Below are positions 1-9,575 of a DNA stretch of 64,000 bases, in pieces; within the stretch, counting starts at the first letter, position 1; each line of letters starts with the position of its first letter. The DNA is from Ignavibacteriota bacterium (lineage in GTDB: Bacteria; Bacteroidota; Ignavibacteria; Ignavibacteriales; Ignavibacteriaceae), in contig CP053447.1 in assembly GCA_013285425.1 (NCBI GenBank), positions 2,548,001 through 2,612,000 of the forward strand, in the 5' to 3' direction. The translations under genes were made by a program, and so were the position numbers. The notes under the pieces were generated by a model. That model was not told where the DNA came from. It did no database searches and saw only the letters and a list, made by a program, of their open reading frames with translations.

Positions 1-1
1 T

Positions 2-886
2 ACACTTATCCATGATATTTTTTATGCAGGACTCGCAAAATATCTTGGCAATGCTCCGTCTTTTATCGGAAGGTATGATGATATTAAAGGCGGTGAATAC
101 ATAGATGATGTTGTTATTGTTGATCAGTCTCCGATTGGCAAATCTCCAAGATCTAATCCTATCAGCTATATTAAAGCATTTGAATTAATAAGAGAATTAT
201 TTGCATCAACTCATCAGGCAAAAGCACGAGGTTATAAACCAGGTTATTTTTCTTTTAATGTTCCCGGCGGAAGATGCGAAACTTGTCAGGGTGACGGCTG
301 CATAAAAGTTGAGATGCAGTTTTTGGCTGATCTGTATCTTGAATGTGATGATTGTAATGGAACGAGATATAAGAAAGAAATCAGAGAGATAACCTATAAA
401 GGAAAAAATCTGGTTGATGTTCTTGATATGACTGTGGATGAAGCTTTGATTTTCTTTGAAGGACAGGAAAAGATTACAAAACTTCTTCAAATGCTTGCTG
501 ATGTAGGATTAAATTATATCAAACTTGGTCAGCCCTCAAATACATTATCTGGTGGAGAAGCTCAAAGAATAAAACTTGCTTCATATTTAACTTCTCAAAG
601 AGATAGAAGACATATACTGTTTATTTTTGATGAGCCTACTACCGGATTACACTTTAACGACATATCAAAATTGTTAAAGTGTTTTCAACTTCTTTTGGAG
701 AGAAATAATTCAGTAGTAATCATTGAACATAACTTAGATGTAATTAAGTGTGCAGACTATATTATAGATTTGGGTCCTGAAGCCGGAGAGAATGGTGGAG
801 AAGTTATTGCTGCCGGAACACCTGAAGAAATTGCAGAAAACATAAATTCGTGGACCGGAAAATACTTAAAGCACTATCTTATCTAA
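2..886 (+). CDS. uvrA: UvrA excinuclease subunit A, C-terminal part (5' end outside window)
   Basis: This is the damage-recognition ATPase of nucleotide excision repair, acting with UvrB and UvrC in the cytoplasm. The open frame runs in from the window edge (first full codon at base 2), so only about the last 294 residues are present. Visible features are a [11 protein letters not shown] segment, the zinc-binding [15 protein letters not shown] stretch followed about 20 residues on by a second CxxC (CDDC), the ABC signature [12 protein letters not shown], the Walker B run [11 protein letters not shown] and the H-loop IIEHNLD. This order is that of the second ATPase half of UvrA. It converges with the SulP gene, only 3 bases separating the two stop codons. 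Confidence 0.96.
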   Translation, partial: TLIHDIFYAGLAKYLGNAPSFIGRYDDIKGGEYIDDVVIVDQSPIGKSPRSNPISYIKAFELIRELFASTHQAKARGYKPGYFSFNVPGGRCETCQGDGCIKVEMQFLADLYLECDDCNGTRYKKEIREITYKGKNLVDVLDMTVDEALIFFEGQEKITKLLQMLADVGLNYIKLGQPSNTLSGGEAQRIKLASYLTSQRDRRHILFIFDEPTTGLHFNDISKLLKCFQLLLERNNSVVIIEHNLDVIKCADYIIDLGPEAGENGGEVIAAGTPEEIAENINSWTGKYLKHYLI

Positions 887-889
887 AAT

Positions 890-2596
890 CTAATTTTTAT
901 CTCGTTTTACTGTAGGTATAAAATCCTTCGGTCTACCCAATTTTGGTAAACCCAGTATTTCACGCGCACGGTCAAGTGCATCATCAATGTTACCGTGAAT
1001 ATTTTCTTCGCCGTACAAATCAAATATTCCTGCTTGTGTCATAGCATACAATGGTTGTGTATGTACACCAGATAAAATCATATGTGTTTTATGCTTTTTA
1101 GAATCATTATAAAAATCTTTTAATGTCTGCAAACCGGTAGCATCAATAGCAGGAACATTTCTCATCCGAATAATTCTGACTTTTGGTGGTTTTTCTATAA
1201 TTGACATTGCATCTTTGAATTTCTTTGCGGCACCAAAGAAAAGCGGACCATTTATTTCGAATACTTCTACTTCTTCCGGAATTTTTTTCTTATCAGTTGC
1301 ATTTGGATCGGGTTTGTCTTCCTCATCTTCAAGCTCTCTGGTAATGACACTAACATTAGAAACTTCTGACATCCTTTTCATAAATAACAAAACAGAAAGT
1401 ACCATCCCGATTTCTATTGCAATAGTCAAATCAAAGATTACTGTCAGTAAAAAAGTAGTTACCAGAACAACAACATCGCTCTTAGGACTTTTTAATAATG
1501 ATTTAAATGCGCGCCATTCACTCATATTATAAGCAACTACAACAAGTATCGCTGCAAGTGTAGCCATTGGAATTAATTTTGCATATGAACCAAAAAAAAG
1601 CATTATTAGCAGCAATGTAATCGAATGGAATATTCCGGCTACAGGAGTTCTTCCGCCGTTTTTAATATTGGTCGCAGTCCTTGCGATTGCTCCTGTTGCA
1701 GGTATGCCGCCAAAAACTGGAGTAATTATGTTAGCCAAACCTTGTGCTACTAATTCCATATTACTTCTGTGTTTCCCGCCAATCATACCATCTGCAACTA
1801 CTGCTGAAAGTAGTGATTCGATTGCAGCCAGAATTGCAATGACTGTAGCCGGACCGATAAGATTCCGGATTACTCCCAGATCAATTTTATAAAAATTTGG
1901 AGACGGAAGATTTGAAGAAATTTCACCGAACCTGCTGCCTATTGTATCAACCGGAAGTTCAAATACAATAACAATAACAGTTGTTGCAATAATTGCAATC
2001 AGTGATCCCGGAATTTTGTGAGTAATTCTTGGCCACAAAATCATGATCAATAATGCAAGTAAAGCAATTATCACAACATTATAATTGAATGTTGAAAAGT
2101 ACTGAAAATAGGCTAGCCATTTTTCATGAAACTCTGCTGGAACATCTTTTAACTGCAGCCCAAAAAAATCTTTAATCTGAGTTGAAAAGATCAGCAAAGC
2201 TATTCCGCTTGTAAATCCTACTACAACCGGATAAGGAATAAATTTAATAAGTGAACCAAATTTGACTAATCCCATTATCACAAGAATAATTCCGGCCATA
2301 ATTGTAGCAATAGCCAACCCCGTAGTTCCATATTGCTGAACAATTCCATAAACAACTATTATAAATGCACCCGTTGGTCCACCAATCTGAACACGGCTGC
2401 CGCCAAAAAAAGAAATTACAAAGCCTGCAATAATTGCTGTTATAATTCCCTTTTCAGGTGTAACACCACTAGCAATACCAAATGCGATGGCAAGAGGAAG
2501 AGCTACGATTCCAACAATAACACCGGCTGTTGCATCAGAAATAAATTGCTGCTTGCTGTAATTCCTAAGAGTAGTAAAAAGTTTTGGTTTTAACAT
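890..2596 (-). CDS. SulP family anion transporter with C-terminal STAS domain
   Basis: An inner-membrane permease of the SLC26/SulP family, which moves sulfate, bicarbonate or other small anions; the substrate cannot be read from sequence. The 568-residue length is normal. The N-terminal three quarters is a run of hydrophobic segments starting with the family pattern [19 protein letters not shown], and contains the [20 protein letters not shown] stretch typical of the core domain. Residues from about 435 form the cytoplasmic STAS domain ([17 protein letters not shown], then [19 protein letters not shown]). The ATG at 2596 fits the family N-terminus. It is transcribed alone, divergent from the deacetylase gene. 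Confidence 0.94.
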   Translation of the reverse strand: MLKPKLFTTLRNYSKQQFISDATAGVIVGIVALPLAIAFGIASGVTPEKGIITAIIAGFVISFFGGSRVQIGGPTGAFIIVVYGIVQQYGTTGLAIATIMAGIILVIMGLVKFGSLIKFIPYPVVVGFTSGIALLIFSTQIKDFFGLQLKDVPAEFHEKWLAYFQYFSTFNYNVVIIALLALLIMILWPRITHKIPGSLIAIIATTVIVIVFELPVDTIGSRFGEISSNLPSPNFYKIDLGVIRNLIGPATVIAILAAIESLLSAVVADGMIGGKHRSNMELVAQGLANIITPVFGGIPATGAIARTATNIKNGGRTPVAGIFHSITLLLIMLFFGSYAKLIPMATLAAILVVVAYNMSEWRAFKSLLKSPKSDVVVLVTTFLLTVIFDLTIAIEIGMVLSVLLFMKRMSEVSNVSVITRELEDEEDKPDPNATDKKKIPEEVEVFEINGPLFFGAAKKFKDAMSIIEKPPKVRIIRMRNVPAIDATGLQTLKDFYNDSKKHKTHMILSGVHTQPLYAMTQAGIFDLYGEENIHGNIDDALDRAREILGLPKLGRPKDFIPTVKRDKN

Positions 2597-2783
2597 TACT
2601 TCAAATTTTATTTATCAAAAAAAGACCAGGCAAGTTAATAATTATCAAAATCAATCATGAATGAGTAATAAAGAAAATTTTATTGCGTAAACTTTATTTA
2701 ATAGTCTGTGCTTGAAGGCATCATTTTTGAGTAAGTTCTTTGGTTATAAAAGAATATCTTTCAGTAGTAAAAAATATTTAATC

Positions 2784-4223
2784 ATGATTAAGCGGTTAAT
2801 TATATTATTTCTCACAATAACTTATTTTGCTTCTGCACAAAATTATGGAACACTCAGCTTTACAAATTATGCTGATGACAGAAAAGCTGCTTTTAGTTTA
2901 ACCTTTGATGATGGTTTACTTACTCATAGTACTAATGTAAAACCATTGTTAAATCAATACGGCTTTAAAGGTACATTTTATGTTCTGCCGCCTTATCTTG
3001 CAGAAGATAATCAACCATTAATCTGGAGATACGGGCGCTGGAGTGATTTTCAGATGATTGCTGCTGACGGACATGAAGTTGGCTCTCATACAATGAATCA
3101 TGATACACTTCCAAATCTTGATTGGGGAAATATTAATTCTCCGGGAACCTTATTATATGAATTGTATCAGTCAAAACTTTTTATTGAACAAAAAATTCCT
3201 TCTCAAAAATGTATTTCCCTTAATTATCCTTATACACTGCACAACTCTTTAGTTGATTCTGCTGCAAAATTATTTTATGAAAATGGCAGAACACTCGGGC
3301 AGACTGCAAACGACTCAGTTCTTTCCGGAAATGACTGGTTTAGTTTAAAAGCAAAAGTTGTTGAGTTCAGTATGCCAAGAGATTCTGTTGATGACGATCT
3401 GGGTGAATTATATTCTTTTATTAATTGGCTTGGTAATGCTGTTACAAAAAAGCAATGGGGAATGATAATAATTCATGATGTTGTTCCATTCAATGAATTA
3501 CAATCCTTAATTAATAACGGAATTTATGAACCGGTAACAAATGAATGGCTCGGGTGGTTATGCGATTGGCTGGAAGTGAAATCATTAAACAAAGAAATAT
3601 GGGTTGAAACTGTCGGAAATATTACCAGATATATAAAAGAGCGTGAAGCAGCAGCATATCAGATATTAACATCCAATAATCAATTGATTGAAATTAATGT
3701 TACTGATAATCTTGATAACGAAATTTATAATTATCCTTTAACTGCTTATGTAAAGATTCCCGAAAGCTGGCATTATGTAAGAGTTCAGCAGAACACAAGA
3801 ATTGATACATTACCAACTTTGTTAGATAATTCGGTCAGAAAGGTTTTACTAAATGTAATTCCGGATAAAGGATTATTAAATATTACACCGGTAACCCCGA
3901 CAGACATAAGTACTGAAGATATTCCGTTAAACGATTTTATACTTTTCCAAAATTATCCGAATCCATTTAACCCGGAAACAAATATCCGGTATTCTTTAGC
4001 GAGCAGAGAATTTATCAGTTTAAAAATATATGATGTACTTGGAAAAGAAGTCGCTGTTTTAGTAAGTGAATATCAGGATGCTGGTTTACATACAGTAAAT
4101 TTTAATACTGATCAGTATAATTTGAGTTCCGGAATCTATTTGTACAGACTGCAATCAGTCGGTGAATCTTATGGTTCAGGAAGTAATTTCAGTCAAACAA
4201 AAAAAATGATTTATCTGAGATAA
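2784..4223 (+). CDS. Secreted polysaccharide deacetylase with T9SS sorting domain
   Basis: Predicted NodB-fold carbohydrate esterase removing acetyl groups from a surface or environmental polysaccharide. The ATG at 2784 is chosen over a TTG 72 bases upstream because it is followed directly by a signal peptide (MIKRLIILFLTITYFASA). Next come the metal and catalytic motifs FSLTFDDGLLTHS and GHEVGSHTMNH (NodB motifs 1 and 2). The C-terminus has the NYPNPFNPETNIRYSL sorting motif and a beta-sandwich ending in a basic tail, the mark of type IX secretion cargo. The substrate is unknown. It converges with the rsmF-like gene, with a single base between them. Confidence 0.88.
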   Translation: MIKRLIILFLTITYFASAQNYGTLSFTNYADDRKAAFSLTFDDGLLTHSTNVKPLLNQYGFKGTFYVLPPYLAEDNQPLIWRYGRWSDFQMIAADGHEVGSHTMNHDTLPNLDWGNINSPGTLLYELYQSKLFIEQKIPSQKCISLNYPYTLHNSLVDSAAKLFYENGRTLGQTANDSVLSGNDWFSLKAKVVEFSMPRDSVDDDLGELYSFINWLGNAVTKKQWGMIIIHDVVPFNELQSLINNGIYEPVTNEWLGWLCDWLEVKSLNKEIWVETVGNITRYIKEREAAAYQILTSNNQLIEINVTDNLDNEIYNYPLTAYVKIPESWHYVRVQQNTRIDTLPTLLDNSVRKVLLNVIPDKGLLNITPVTPTDISTEDIPLNDFILFQNYPNPFNPETNIRYSLASREFISLKIYDVLGKEVAVLVSEYQDAGLHTVNFNTDQYNLSSGIYLYRLQSVGESYGSGSNFSQTKKMIYLR

Positions 4224-4224
4224 A

Positions 4225-5658
4225 TCAGAAATCAAAACGCTGTGTTCTTTTTGTACGTGGAAATCTGCTCTTTAAACCTTCACTTGTCATAATAGCAGCT
4301 CCAAGCATCCAGTTATTATATTTTACAACATACTGCCCTAACGGAATATCAATATCTTTAATTTTCCAGCCGGTTAAATATTTATAAAGCTCATCCTCAT
4401 TCTTTAACTGATATATAAACCTTGTTATATGTTTTTCTAAAACCTGTGCTGCTTGCGAATTAACAGTTATACGCTCTTTCTTATCCAATGTACCAAACTT
4501 CAAACCAATTCGATTAAACAATCCAATATTTTCATCGTGCCAGTCTTTTGTTACAAAAAATATCTCTTTACCTCTGAAAATAAATTTATAATCATCCAGA
4601 ATATTTTTATCTACACCAAAATGATCTGTAACATAATCTATATATGGCTTTATACTTTTATGATTACTTCCAACAATTTTATAATCATTCTGCCTGGGTA
4701 CTTCCCTTTCATTTATTTCTGTCTTACCTGTCTTAATCATTTTAACAAGAAAAAATCCATCGGAATCGATTTCCCATGGCAGTACTCTTACAGCCTTTTT
4801 CAATTCAGGATTAAATTTTAAGTTTTCATACTCAGTAAATGCTTGTCTTGTTGGTACCGGAAGTTTAACTTGCTCAAGTTTAACAGGATACTTTTCAAGA
4901 ATTTTATCAATAACCATTTCGTTTTCTTCAACTGACAAAGTACAAGTTGAATACACAATTTCCGCACCTGTCTTTGCCATTTTAATTGCTGAAACAAGCA
5001 ATCTGATTTGAAGCTGCTGAAGTCTTTGAACGTGATCAAGTGACCACCATTTATTTACTTCACCTTTTTTTTGAATTATACCTAAGCCGCTGCAGGGTGC
5101 ATCAACAAGTACTTTTGTAAAATGATCATTATAAATTTTACTTAGTACCTCACCTTTAGAATGAATAACCGAAGAATTAATTACAATCATTCTTTCAAGA
5201 TTAAAGATCAGAGATTTAATCCTTTCGTTATCAATTTCATTTATTATTAAAGTTCCTTTACCATTCATAAGTTCAGCAAGTTGTGTTGATTTTGAACCCG
5301 GCGCACCGCAAAGATCCATAACAATATCACTGCTATCCGGATTTATTACCAGGGGCGGCAGCATTGAGGATAAAGATTGTATGTAATAAAATCCAAGTAT
5401 ATGTTCAATGGTTTTTCCTATTCTATCCTGTCCCTCCGAAACTTTTAATACATTTTCAAAATTATCTACCTGTACAGTTTTAATCTGATATTTTTCTGAG
5501 AGAACAGTTGAAAGCTCTTCTCTGCTGATTCTTGAAGTATTTACTCTGATATATTGTATTGGTTCTTTTTTAATAAAGGCAAGATATTTATCGGCAGATT
5601 CTTTACCGTAAAGAACTGATATGTAATTGTATATTCTGTCGGAAACTTCAGCAGCCAT
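4225..5658 (-). CDS. rsmF: RsmF-like 16S rRNA (cytosine-C5) methyltransferase, NOL1/NOP2/sun family
   Basis: Predicted SAM-dependent 5-methylcytosine methyltransferase of ribosomal RNA. The SAM-binding motif DLCGAPGSK lies at residues 115-123. The two catalytic cysteines are in DAPCSGLG (C189) and YSTCTLS (C239). At 477 residues it is close to E. coli RsmF in length, and like RsmF it carries a long extra C-terminal region (about 310-477), so it is called RsmF-like rather than RsmB-like; the exact modified base is inference. Its ATG overlaps the TGA of the preceding unknown gene by one base, so it is probably translationally coupled. Confidence 0.85.
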   Translation of the reverse strand: MAAEVSDRIYNYISVLYGKESADKYLAFIKKEPIQYIRVNTSRISREELSTVLSEKYQIKTVQVDNFENVLKVSEGQDRIGKTIEHILGFYYIQSLSSMLPPLVINPDSSDIVMDLCGAPGSKSTQLAELMNGKGTLIINEIDNERIKSLIFNLERMIVINSSVIHSKGEVLSKIYNDHFTKVLVDAPCSGLGIIQKKGEVNKWWSLDHVQRLQQLQIRLLVSAIKMAKTGAEIVYSTCTLSVEENEMVIDKILEKYPVKLEQVKLPVPTRQAFTEYENLKFNPELKKAVRVLPWEIDSDGFFLVKMIKTGKTEINEREVPRQNDYKIVGSNHKSIKPYIDYVTDHFGVDKNILDDYKFIFRGKEIFFVTKDWHDENIGLFNRIGLKFGTLDKKERITVNSQAAQVLEKHITRFIYQLKNEDELYKYLTGWKIKDIDIPLGQYVVKYNNWMLGAAIMTSEGLKSRFPRTKRTQRFDF

Positions 5659-6086
5659 CAGTACCTGATAATATTTAATTTCTGAAAAATCTTATTTAAA
5701 ATTGATAATGAGTCCTTCCCTTCCGGAAATGATTTCTTGTATTCTGATAATATCATAGCAATCACATCATCAAGATAGTGATGATATTCTTTGATGATCT
5801 GATTAATTAGATTTTTATCATCCGGCAAATATGTTATACCATTTCTGTTTGAAGAACTATAAATAAAGAATCTTGCTTCATTCAATGTCTCAGCCTGATA
5901 AATCATAGAACCATCTGTTGTTAACACCTGATGGGTGCCAAAGAATTCTTTTCCTAACATCAGTGTTTTAACCGGAATAGAGATTTTTATAAGATGGGCG
6001 GGACTACAAAAATCCGATGGGAATCTTTTAAGACCAGAAGATTGAATTTTAATAATAGTCTTGTCAATGAATTCTTTCTCGTTCAA
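5658..6086 (-). CDS. Hypothetical protein of 142 residues, coupled between DNPH1-like and rsmF genes
   Basis: I do not recognise this family. The protein is soluble-looking, without signal peptide or membrane segment. A middle block reads IPVKTLMLGKEFFGTHQVLT followed by SMIYQAETLNEARFFIYSS, then a helical C-terminal half. The best start is a TTG at 6086 that overlaps the TGA of the gene before it and has a GGAAG ribosome-binding sequence a few bases upstream; no ATG near the 5' end would keep the conserved-looking block intact. Its stop overlaps the rsmF-like ATG by one base. The sandwich arrangement argues that it is a real gene, perhaps acting with the rRNA methyltransferase or the nucleotide hydrolase. 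Confidence 0.7.
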   Translation of the reverse strand: MNEKEFIDKTIIKIQSSGLKRFPSDFCSPAHLIKISIPVKTLMLGKEFFGTHQVLTTDGSMIYQAETLNEARFFIYSSSNRNGITYLPDDKNLINQIIKEYHHYLDDVIAMILSEYKKSFPEGKDSLSILNKIFQKLNIIRY

Positions 6087-6505
6087 TTACTTCCGCTTTT
6101 AAGGATAAAATCACTGATTATTTTAGTTAAATCTTCAGTGTCATTGTATTTGGATATAAAAAGTTTTGGATTATTGCAGCCTAATATCATCGAAGATACA
6201 TTTGGTGCATCAGAGCTGTGGACAGCCAGCACATTTAACTTCTTTACATAAAGTGCATACGCAATCTCATATCCTACGCCGAGACTTGAACCTGAAATTT
6301 CTGCAATCATTAATTTGCTTCCTTCAAGCCACTTCATATCTCTGGCGTAAACCTGTTTTGGACTCAGTGGAATAGATGAAATAAACTTTTTACTCATCTC
6401 AGAAAGAGCGGTATGCCCTAATGATTCGACAATTTCAACAACTTTAGAATAGTTGTCTCTATATTCTGTATTGCCTTTTATTGGACCAGCACAATAGATA
6501 ATCAT
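6083..6505 (-). CDS. DNPH1/Rcl-like 2'-deoxynucleoside 5'-phosphate N-hydrolase
   Basis: Predicted enzyme that splits the N-glycosidic bond of (deoxy)nucleoside monophosphates, a nucleotide-pool sanitation role. The fold is that of nucleoside 2-deoxyribosyltransferases. The sequence shows the N-terminal IIYCAGPIKG loop and a block running from DMKWLEGSKLMIAEI to SGSSLGVGYEIAYAL, closely matching the catalytic region of vertebrate DNPH1, including the glutamate of GVGYE. Start: the ATG at 6505 comes one base after the bshA stop; a GTG at 6514 is possible but overlaps bshA. The call rests on motif similarity; true substrate preference is unknown. Confidence 0.72.
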   Translation of the reverse strand: MIIYCAGPIKGNTEYRDNYSKVVEIVESLGHTALSEMSKKFISSIPLSPKQVYARDMKWLEGSKLMIAEISGSSLGVGYEIAYALYVKKLNVLAVHSSDAPNVSSMILGCNNPKLFISKYNDTEDLTKIISDFILKSGSN

Positions 6506-6506
6506 A

Positions 6507-7634
6507 TTATACACTTAAAATATTTTTGTAATGTTCCTCATACATAGGAACTATAATTGATTTATCAAATTTACTAACAGCCCGGCTGCGTGCATTTTGT
6601 GAGAACACTTCATATTTCTTTTCATTTGTCAGCAGATCAAGACTGTATTTTGCCATCCGGTCAGTATCTCCAATTTCAGATATAAATCCGCATTCATTAT
6701 GTTTAACAAGCTCCGGCAGCCCGCCAACGCTTGAGCTGATTACAGGTAAACCACAAGCCATTGCTTCAAGAGCTGCTAAACCAAAGCTTTCTGATTGTGA
6801 TGGAATTAAAAATAAATCTGATGAACTCAGAATTTCAACCAACCCATCCTGTTTGCCAAGAAACTTAACATTATCAGTAAGATTTAATTCCCTAACAAGT
6901 CTCTCACATTCGAATCTGTCGGGTCCATCACCAACCAATAGTAATTTAGATGGAATTTCTTTTTGTACTGAATTAAAAATTTTTATTACATCATTTACAC
7001 GCTTTACTACCCTGAAGTTGGATGTATGAACTAAAATTTTTTCATTGTTAGGGGCTATACGCTTTTTAAACGAACAATCATCGATGGATACTTTCTTAAA
7101 TATTTCAGTATCTACAAAATTTGGAATTATATCTATTTCTTTTTCTATATAATAATTTGTCAGCGTTTTTTCCTTAAGAAAACGTGATACAGCAGTAACA
7201 CCATCGCTCTGTTCAATACTAAATTTAACTAAGGGCAAAAAAGAAGGCTCCAGTCCGACCAAAGTAATATCAGTTCCGTGCAACGTTGTAGTAACTTTTA
7301 ATTTTTTATTCTTAACAATTTGTTTAGCTAAAAAAGCAGAGATTGCATGAGGTATTGCATAATGAACATGTAATAAATCCAGTTTTTCAAACTCAGCTAC
7401 TTCACACATTTTACTGGCAAGTGAAAGGGCATAAAATGGAAATTCGAACAATGGATAGCTGGTTGTATCAACCTCATGGAAAAAAATATTTTCAATGTAT
7501 TTTGTTAATCGAAATGGAAGAGCATAACTAATAAAATGAACTTCGTGTCCGCGTAATGCAAGTTCTTTTCCAAGCTCTGTAGCAATAACACCGCTGCCGC
7601 CGTAAGTGGGATAACAGGTAATTCCTATTTTCAT
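6507..7634 (-). CDS. bshA: N-acetyl-alpha-D-glucosaminyl L-malate synthase BshA (bacillithiol synthesis)
   Basis: A GT4-family glycosyltransferase that joins GlcNAc from UDP-GlcNAc to L-malate, the first step of bacillithiol biosynthesis. The N-terminus MKIGITCYPTYGGSGVIATE and the following LRGHEVHFISYALPFRL are highly characteristic of BshA. The C-terminal Rossmann domain has the donor-site region SSDLFLIPSQSESFGLAALE. The ATG at 7634 is chosen over an upstream TTG because the family N-terminus begins there; length is 375 residues. It is first in the minus-strand run with the DNPH1-like gene. A bacilliredoxin gene at 16.6 kb supports a working bacillithiol system in this organism. Confidence 0.92.
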   Translation of the reverse strand: MKIGITCYPTYGGSGVIATELGKELALRGHEVHFISYALPFRLTKYIENIFFHEVDTTSYPLFEFPFYALSLASKMCEVAEFEKLDLLHVHYAIPHAISAFLAKQIVKNKKLKVTTTLHGTDITLVGLEPSFLPLVKFSIEQSDGVTAVSRFLKEKTLTNYYIEKEIDIIPNFVDTEIFKKVSIDDCSFKKRIAPNNEKILVHTSNFRVVKRVNDVIKIFNSVQKEIPSKLLLVGDGPDRFECERLVRELNLTDNVKFLGKQDGLVEILSSSDLFLIPSQSESFGLAALEAMACGLPVISSSVGGLPELVKHNECGFISEIGDTDRMAKYSLDLLTNEKKYEVFSQNARSRAVSKFDKSIIVPMYEEHYKNILSV

Positions 7635-7658
7635 ATCTATAATTCTGTTTATTGGTTT

Positions 7659-7749
7659 CAAATATATAGGATTTTAGATGAATATAGAAGAAATACTGAG
7701 GTTGTTTTTTAACTATGATTCAGATTGATTAAAATCAATCGTAACTTTG
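7659..7749. promoter_or_regulatory. Divergent promoter region with perfect palindrome between bshA and the sugar-kinase gene
   Basis: The gap between the two start codons holds a perfect 8-bp inverted repeat, GATTGATT-AA-AATCAATC, at 7723-7740. Directly after it, at 7742-7749, is TAACTTTG, an exact match to the Bacteroidota -7 pattern TAnnTTTG, 20 bases before the kinase ATG. On the other strand, TATATTTG (7659-7666) lies about 24 bases from the bshA ATG. No good -33 TTG was found at the right spacing for either, so the promoters are tentative. The palindrome is a candidate operator. Confidence 0.35.
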
Positions 7750-7769
7750 ATTAGTAAATAGATAAAAAA

Positions 7770-8609
7770 ATGAGATTACTGGTAATTGGACATTCTGTAT
7801 TTGATGTTATTGAAGAGGGTCTTAATATAAGAAAAAGCCCGGGTGGAATTTTCTATACTATCTATGCATTAAATAAAATTAAAAATAAAGAAGATGAAAT
7901 ATTTTTGTGTTCCTGTTTTGATGATGAAACCTTTCATTATTTTGAAAGTGAGTTTGGTAAAGTAAACATTTCATTATTAAACAAGATTGAAAAAATTTCA
8001 AGAGTAAATCTAAAACATCTTCCCGGCAAAGAAAGAATTGAAAAGTATGAGAATTTAAATCAGGCTATAGATATTGCAGTTACTGATTATAATATATTTG
8101 ATGGTATTTTGATAAATATGATTACGGGTTTTGATATTACTCTTGATCAGCTAAAAGATATACGTGCAAAATTTTCCGGACCAATATTTATGGATGTTCA
8201 TACTTTCTCAAGAGGATTTGATGAAAATCAGTTAAGAAATTTCAGATTAATTCCGGAATTTGAAAACTGGGCTAAGTGTTTAGATCTTGTTCAGGTAAAT
8301 CAAAGGGAAGTTTTTACTTTGTTCCGGTTAGATTCTGAAACAGATATTGCTGCCAAATTGCTTGAGCTTGGCGTTAAAGTTTTGTGCGTTACAAAAGGTA
8401 ATTACGGTGCAAAGGTTTATTATGAAGAAGATAAAGAAGCAGCATCACTTTTTATTTCTGCTAAGAAGTTAGAACAAGCACTGTCAGTCGGCTGCGGTGA
8501 TGTTTTTGGGTCAGCTTTCTTTTATAATTATATTAGAAGCAAAGATGTTCGCCTTTCCTTACAAAAGGCGATACAAATTTCGGAGTTATTTGTTGCAGCA
8601 AAGTTTTAA
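7770..8609 (+). CDS. PfkB-family carbohydrate/nucleoside kinase
   Basis: Predicted ATP-dependent kinase of the ribokinase/PfkB superfamily; the substrate is not determinable. The 279 residues begin with the family strand MRLLVIGHSVFDV and an SPGGIFYTIYAL motif corresponding to the substrate-binding GG loop. Later VQVNQREVFTLF (the N-x-x-E region) and LGVKVLCVTKGNYGAKVYY precede the anion-hole/catalytic motif GCGDVFGSAFFYNYI. The usual family motif is GAGDxFxxG; here Ala is Cys, but the catalytic aspartate is kept. It starts a three-gene plus-strand run with an SDR reductase 5 bases on and a HAD phosphatase, suggesting sugar or nucleotide-sugar metabolism. Confidence 0.8.
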   Translation: MRLLVIGHSVFDVIEEGLNIRKSPGGIFYTIYALNKIKNKEDEIFLCSCFDDETFHYFESEFGKVNISLLNKIEKISRVNLKHLPGKERIEKYENLNQAIDIAVTDYNIFDGILINMITGFDITLDQLKDIRAKFSGPIFMDVHTFSRGFDENQLRNFRLIPEFENWAKCLDLVQVNQREVFTLFRLDSETDIAAKLLELGVKVLCVTKGNYGAKVYYEEDKEAASLFISAKKLEQALSVGCGDVFGSAFFYNYIRSKDVRLSLQKAIQISELFVAAKF

Positions 8610-8614
8610 TATTA

Positions 8615-9529
8615 ATGATCTTAATGGATTTCATAAAAAGAAGAATAATTATAACCGGTGCTAATGGAATGCTCGGACAGCGATTATTTGAGTTTTATTC
8701 CACACTTAATGATGTCGAACTGCTGGTATCATCAATCGAAAATGATTTTGTATTTAAAAACCAAAACTATATTCAGGCAGATATCAGCAACAGAAATGAA
8801 CTGAAAAAAGTTATTTATGATTTCTGCCCTGATTTCATCATCAACGCAGCAGCTTATACAAATGTAGATAAGTCTGAATCTGAAAGAGAAACTGCTTGGA
8901 AGATAAATGTTAAAGGTGTGGAGTATATTACAGAAACTGCAAGAGTTCTGGATTCACATATCGTTCACATTTCTTCCGATTATATTTTTGATGGAAAAAA
9001 TGGTCCTTATACTGAAAATGATATTCCAAATCCGCTTGGTTACTATGGCAGAACTAAATTAGCAAGCGAGAATGTTCTGAAAATCAGTGGAACTAAAAAC
9101 ACTATACTCAGAACTAATGTTCTGTATGGAACTGCAAAATACAGCCGTTCAGATTTTGTAAAATGGGTGGTTGAATCTGTAAGAGCGGGAAAAGAAATAA
9201 GAATTGTTGATGATCAATTTAATAATCCGACTTTTATTGATGATTTGGTTCAGGCAATAAACAAAGTTATTGAATTACGCAAAGAAGGAATTTATAATAT
9301 CGGCGGAAGCGAAGTCTTATCCAGATATGATTTTACAATGATAATTGCAGATTTTTTTAATCTGGATAAATACCTTATAAAAAAGATTCAAACCGAAGAC
9401 CTTGATCAACCAGCACGCAGACCGCTTAAGTCAGGATTAATAACGATTAAAGCGCAGAGTGAATTAGGTTATAAACCTCATTCAATAATTCAGTCTTTGG
9501 AATTAATGAAAAGAGAACTTGGATTGTAA
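8615..9529 (+). CDS. RmlD-like dTDP-4-dehydrorhamnose reductase family SDR
   Basis: NAD(P)-dependent reductase of the extended SDR / RmlD_sub_bind family, which typically reduces a 4-keto nucleotide sugar. Visible features: the nucleotide-binding glycine motif ITGANGMLGQRL near the N-terminus, the IINAAAYTNVDKSE segment characteristic of RmlD, HISSDYIFDG, the catalytic YxxxK in YYGRTKLASE, and RTNVLYG. Length (304) is normal. The first ATG (8615) is used; a second ATG three codons on is equally possible. No other rhamnose genes are present here, so a specific rhamnose role is not claimed. Confidence 0.82.
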   Translation: MILMDFIKRRIIITGANGMLGQRLFEFYSTLNDVELLVSSIENDFVFKNQNYIQADISNRNELKKVIYDFCPDFIINAAAYTNVDKSESERETAWKINVKGVEYITETARVLDSHIVHISSDYIFDGKNGPYTENDIPNPLGYYGRTKLASENVLKISGTKNTILRTNVLYGTAKYSRSDFVKWVVESVRAGKEIRIVDDQFNNPTFIDDLVQAINKVIELRKEGIYNIGGSEVLSRYDFTMIIADFFNLDKYLIKKIQTEDLDQPARRPLKSGLITIKAQSELGYKPHSIIQSLELMKRELGL

Positions 9530-9575
9530 AGTAATTATCAATTTAATTTTGCAAAAAAATATCTATAGTAAACCA

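Noticed and set aside
2712..2783. Longer N-terminus of the polysaccharide deacetylase from a TTG codon
   Set aside because: The added 24 residues would stand before a complete signal peptide; the ATG at 2784 gives a normal signal sequence.
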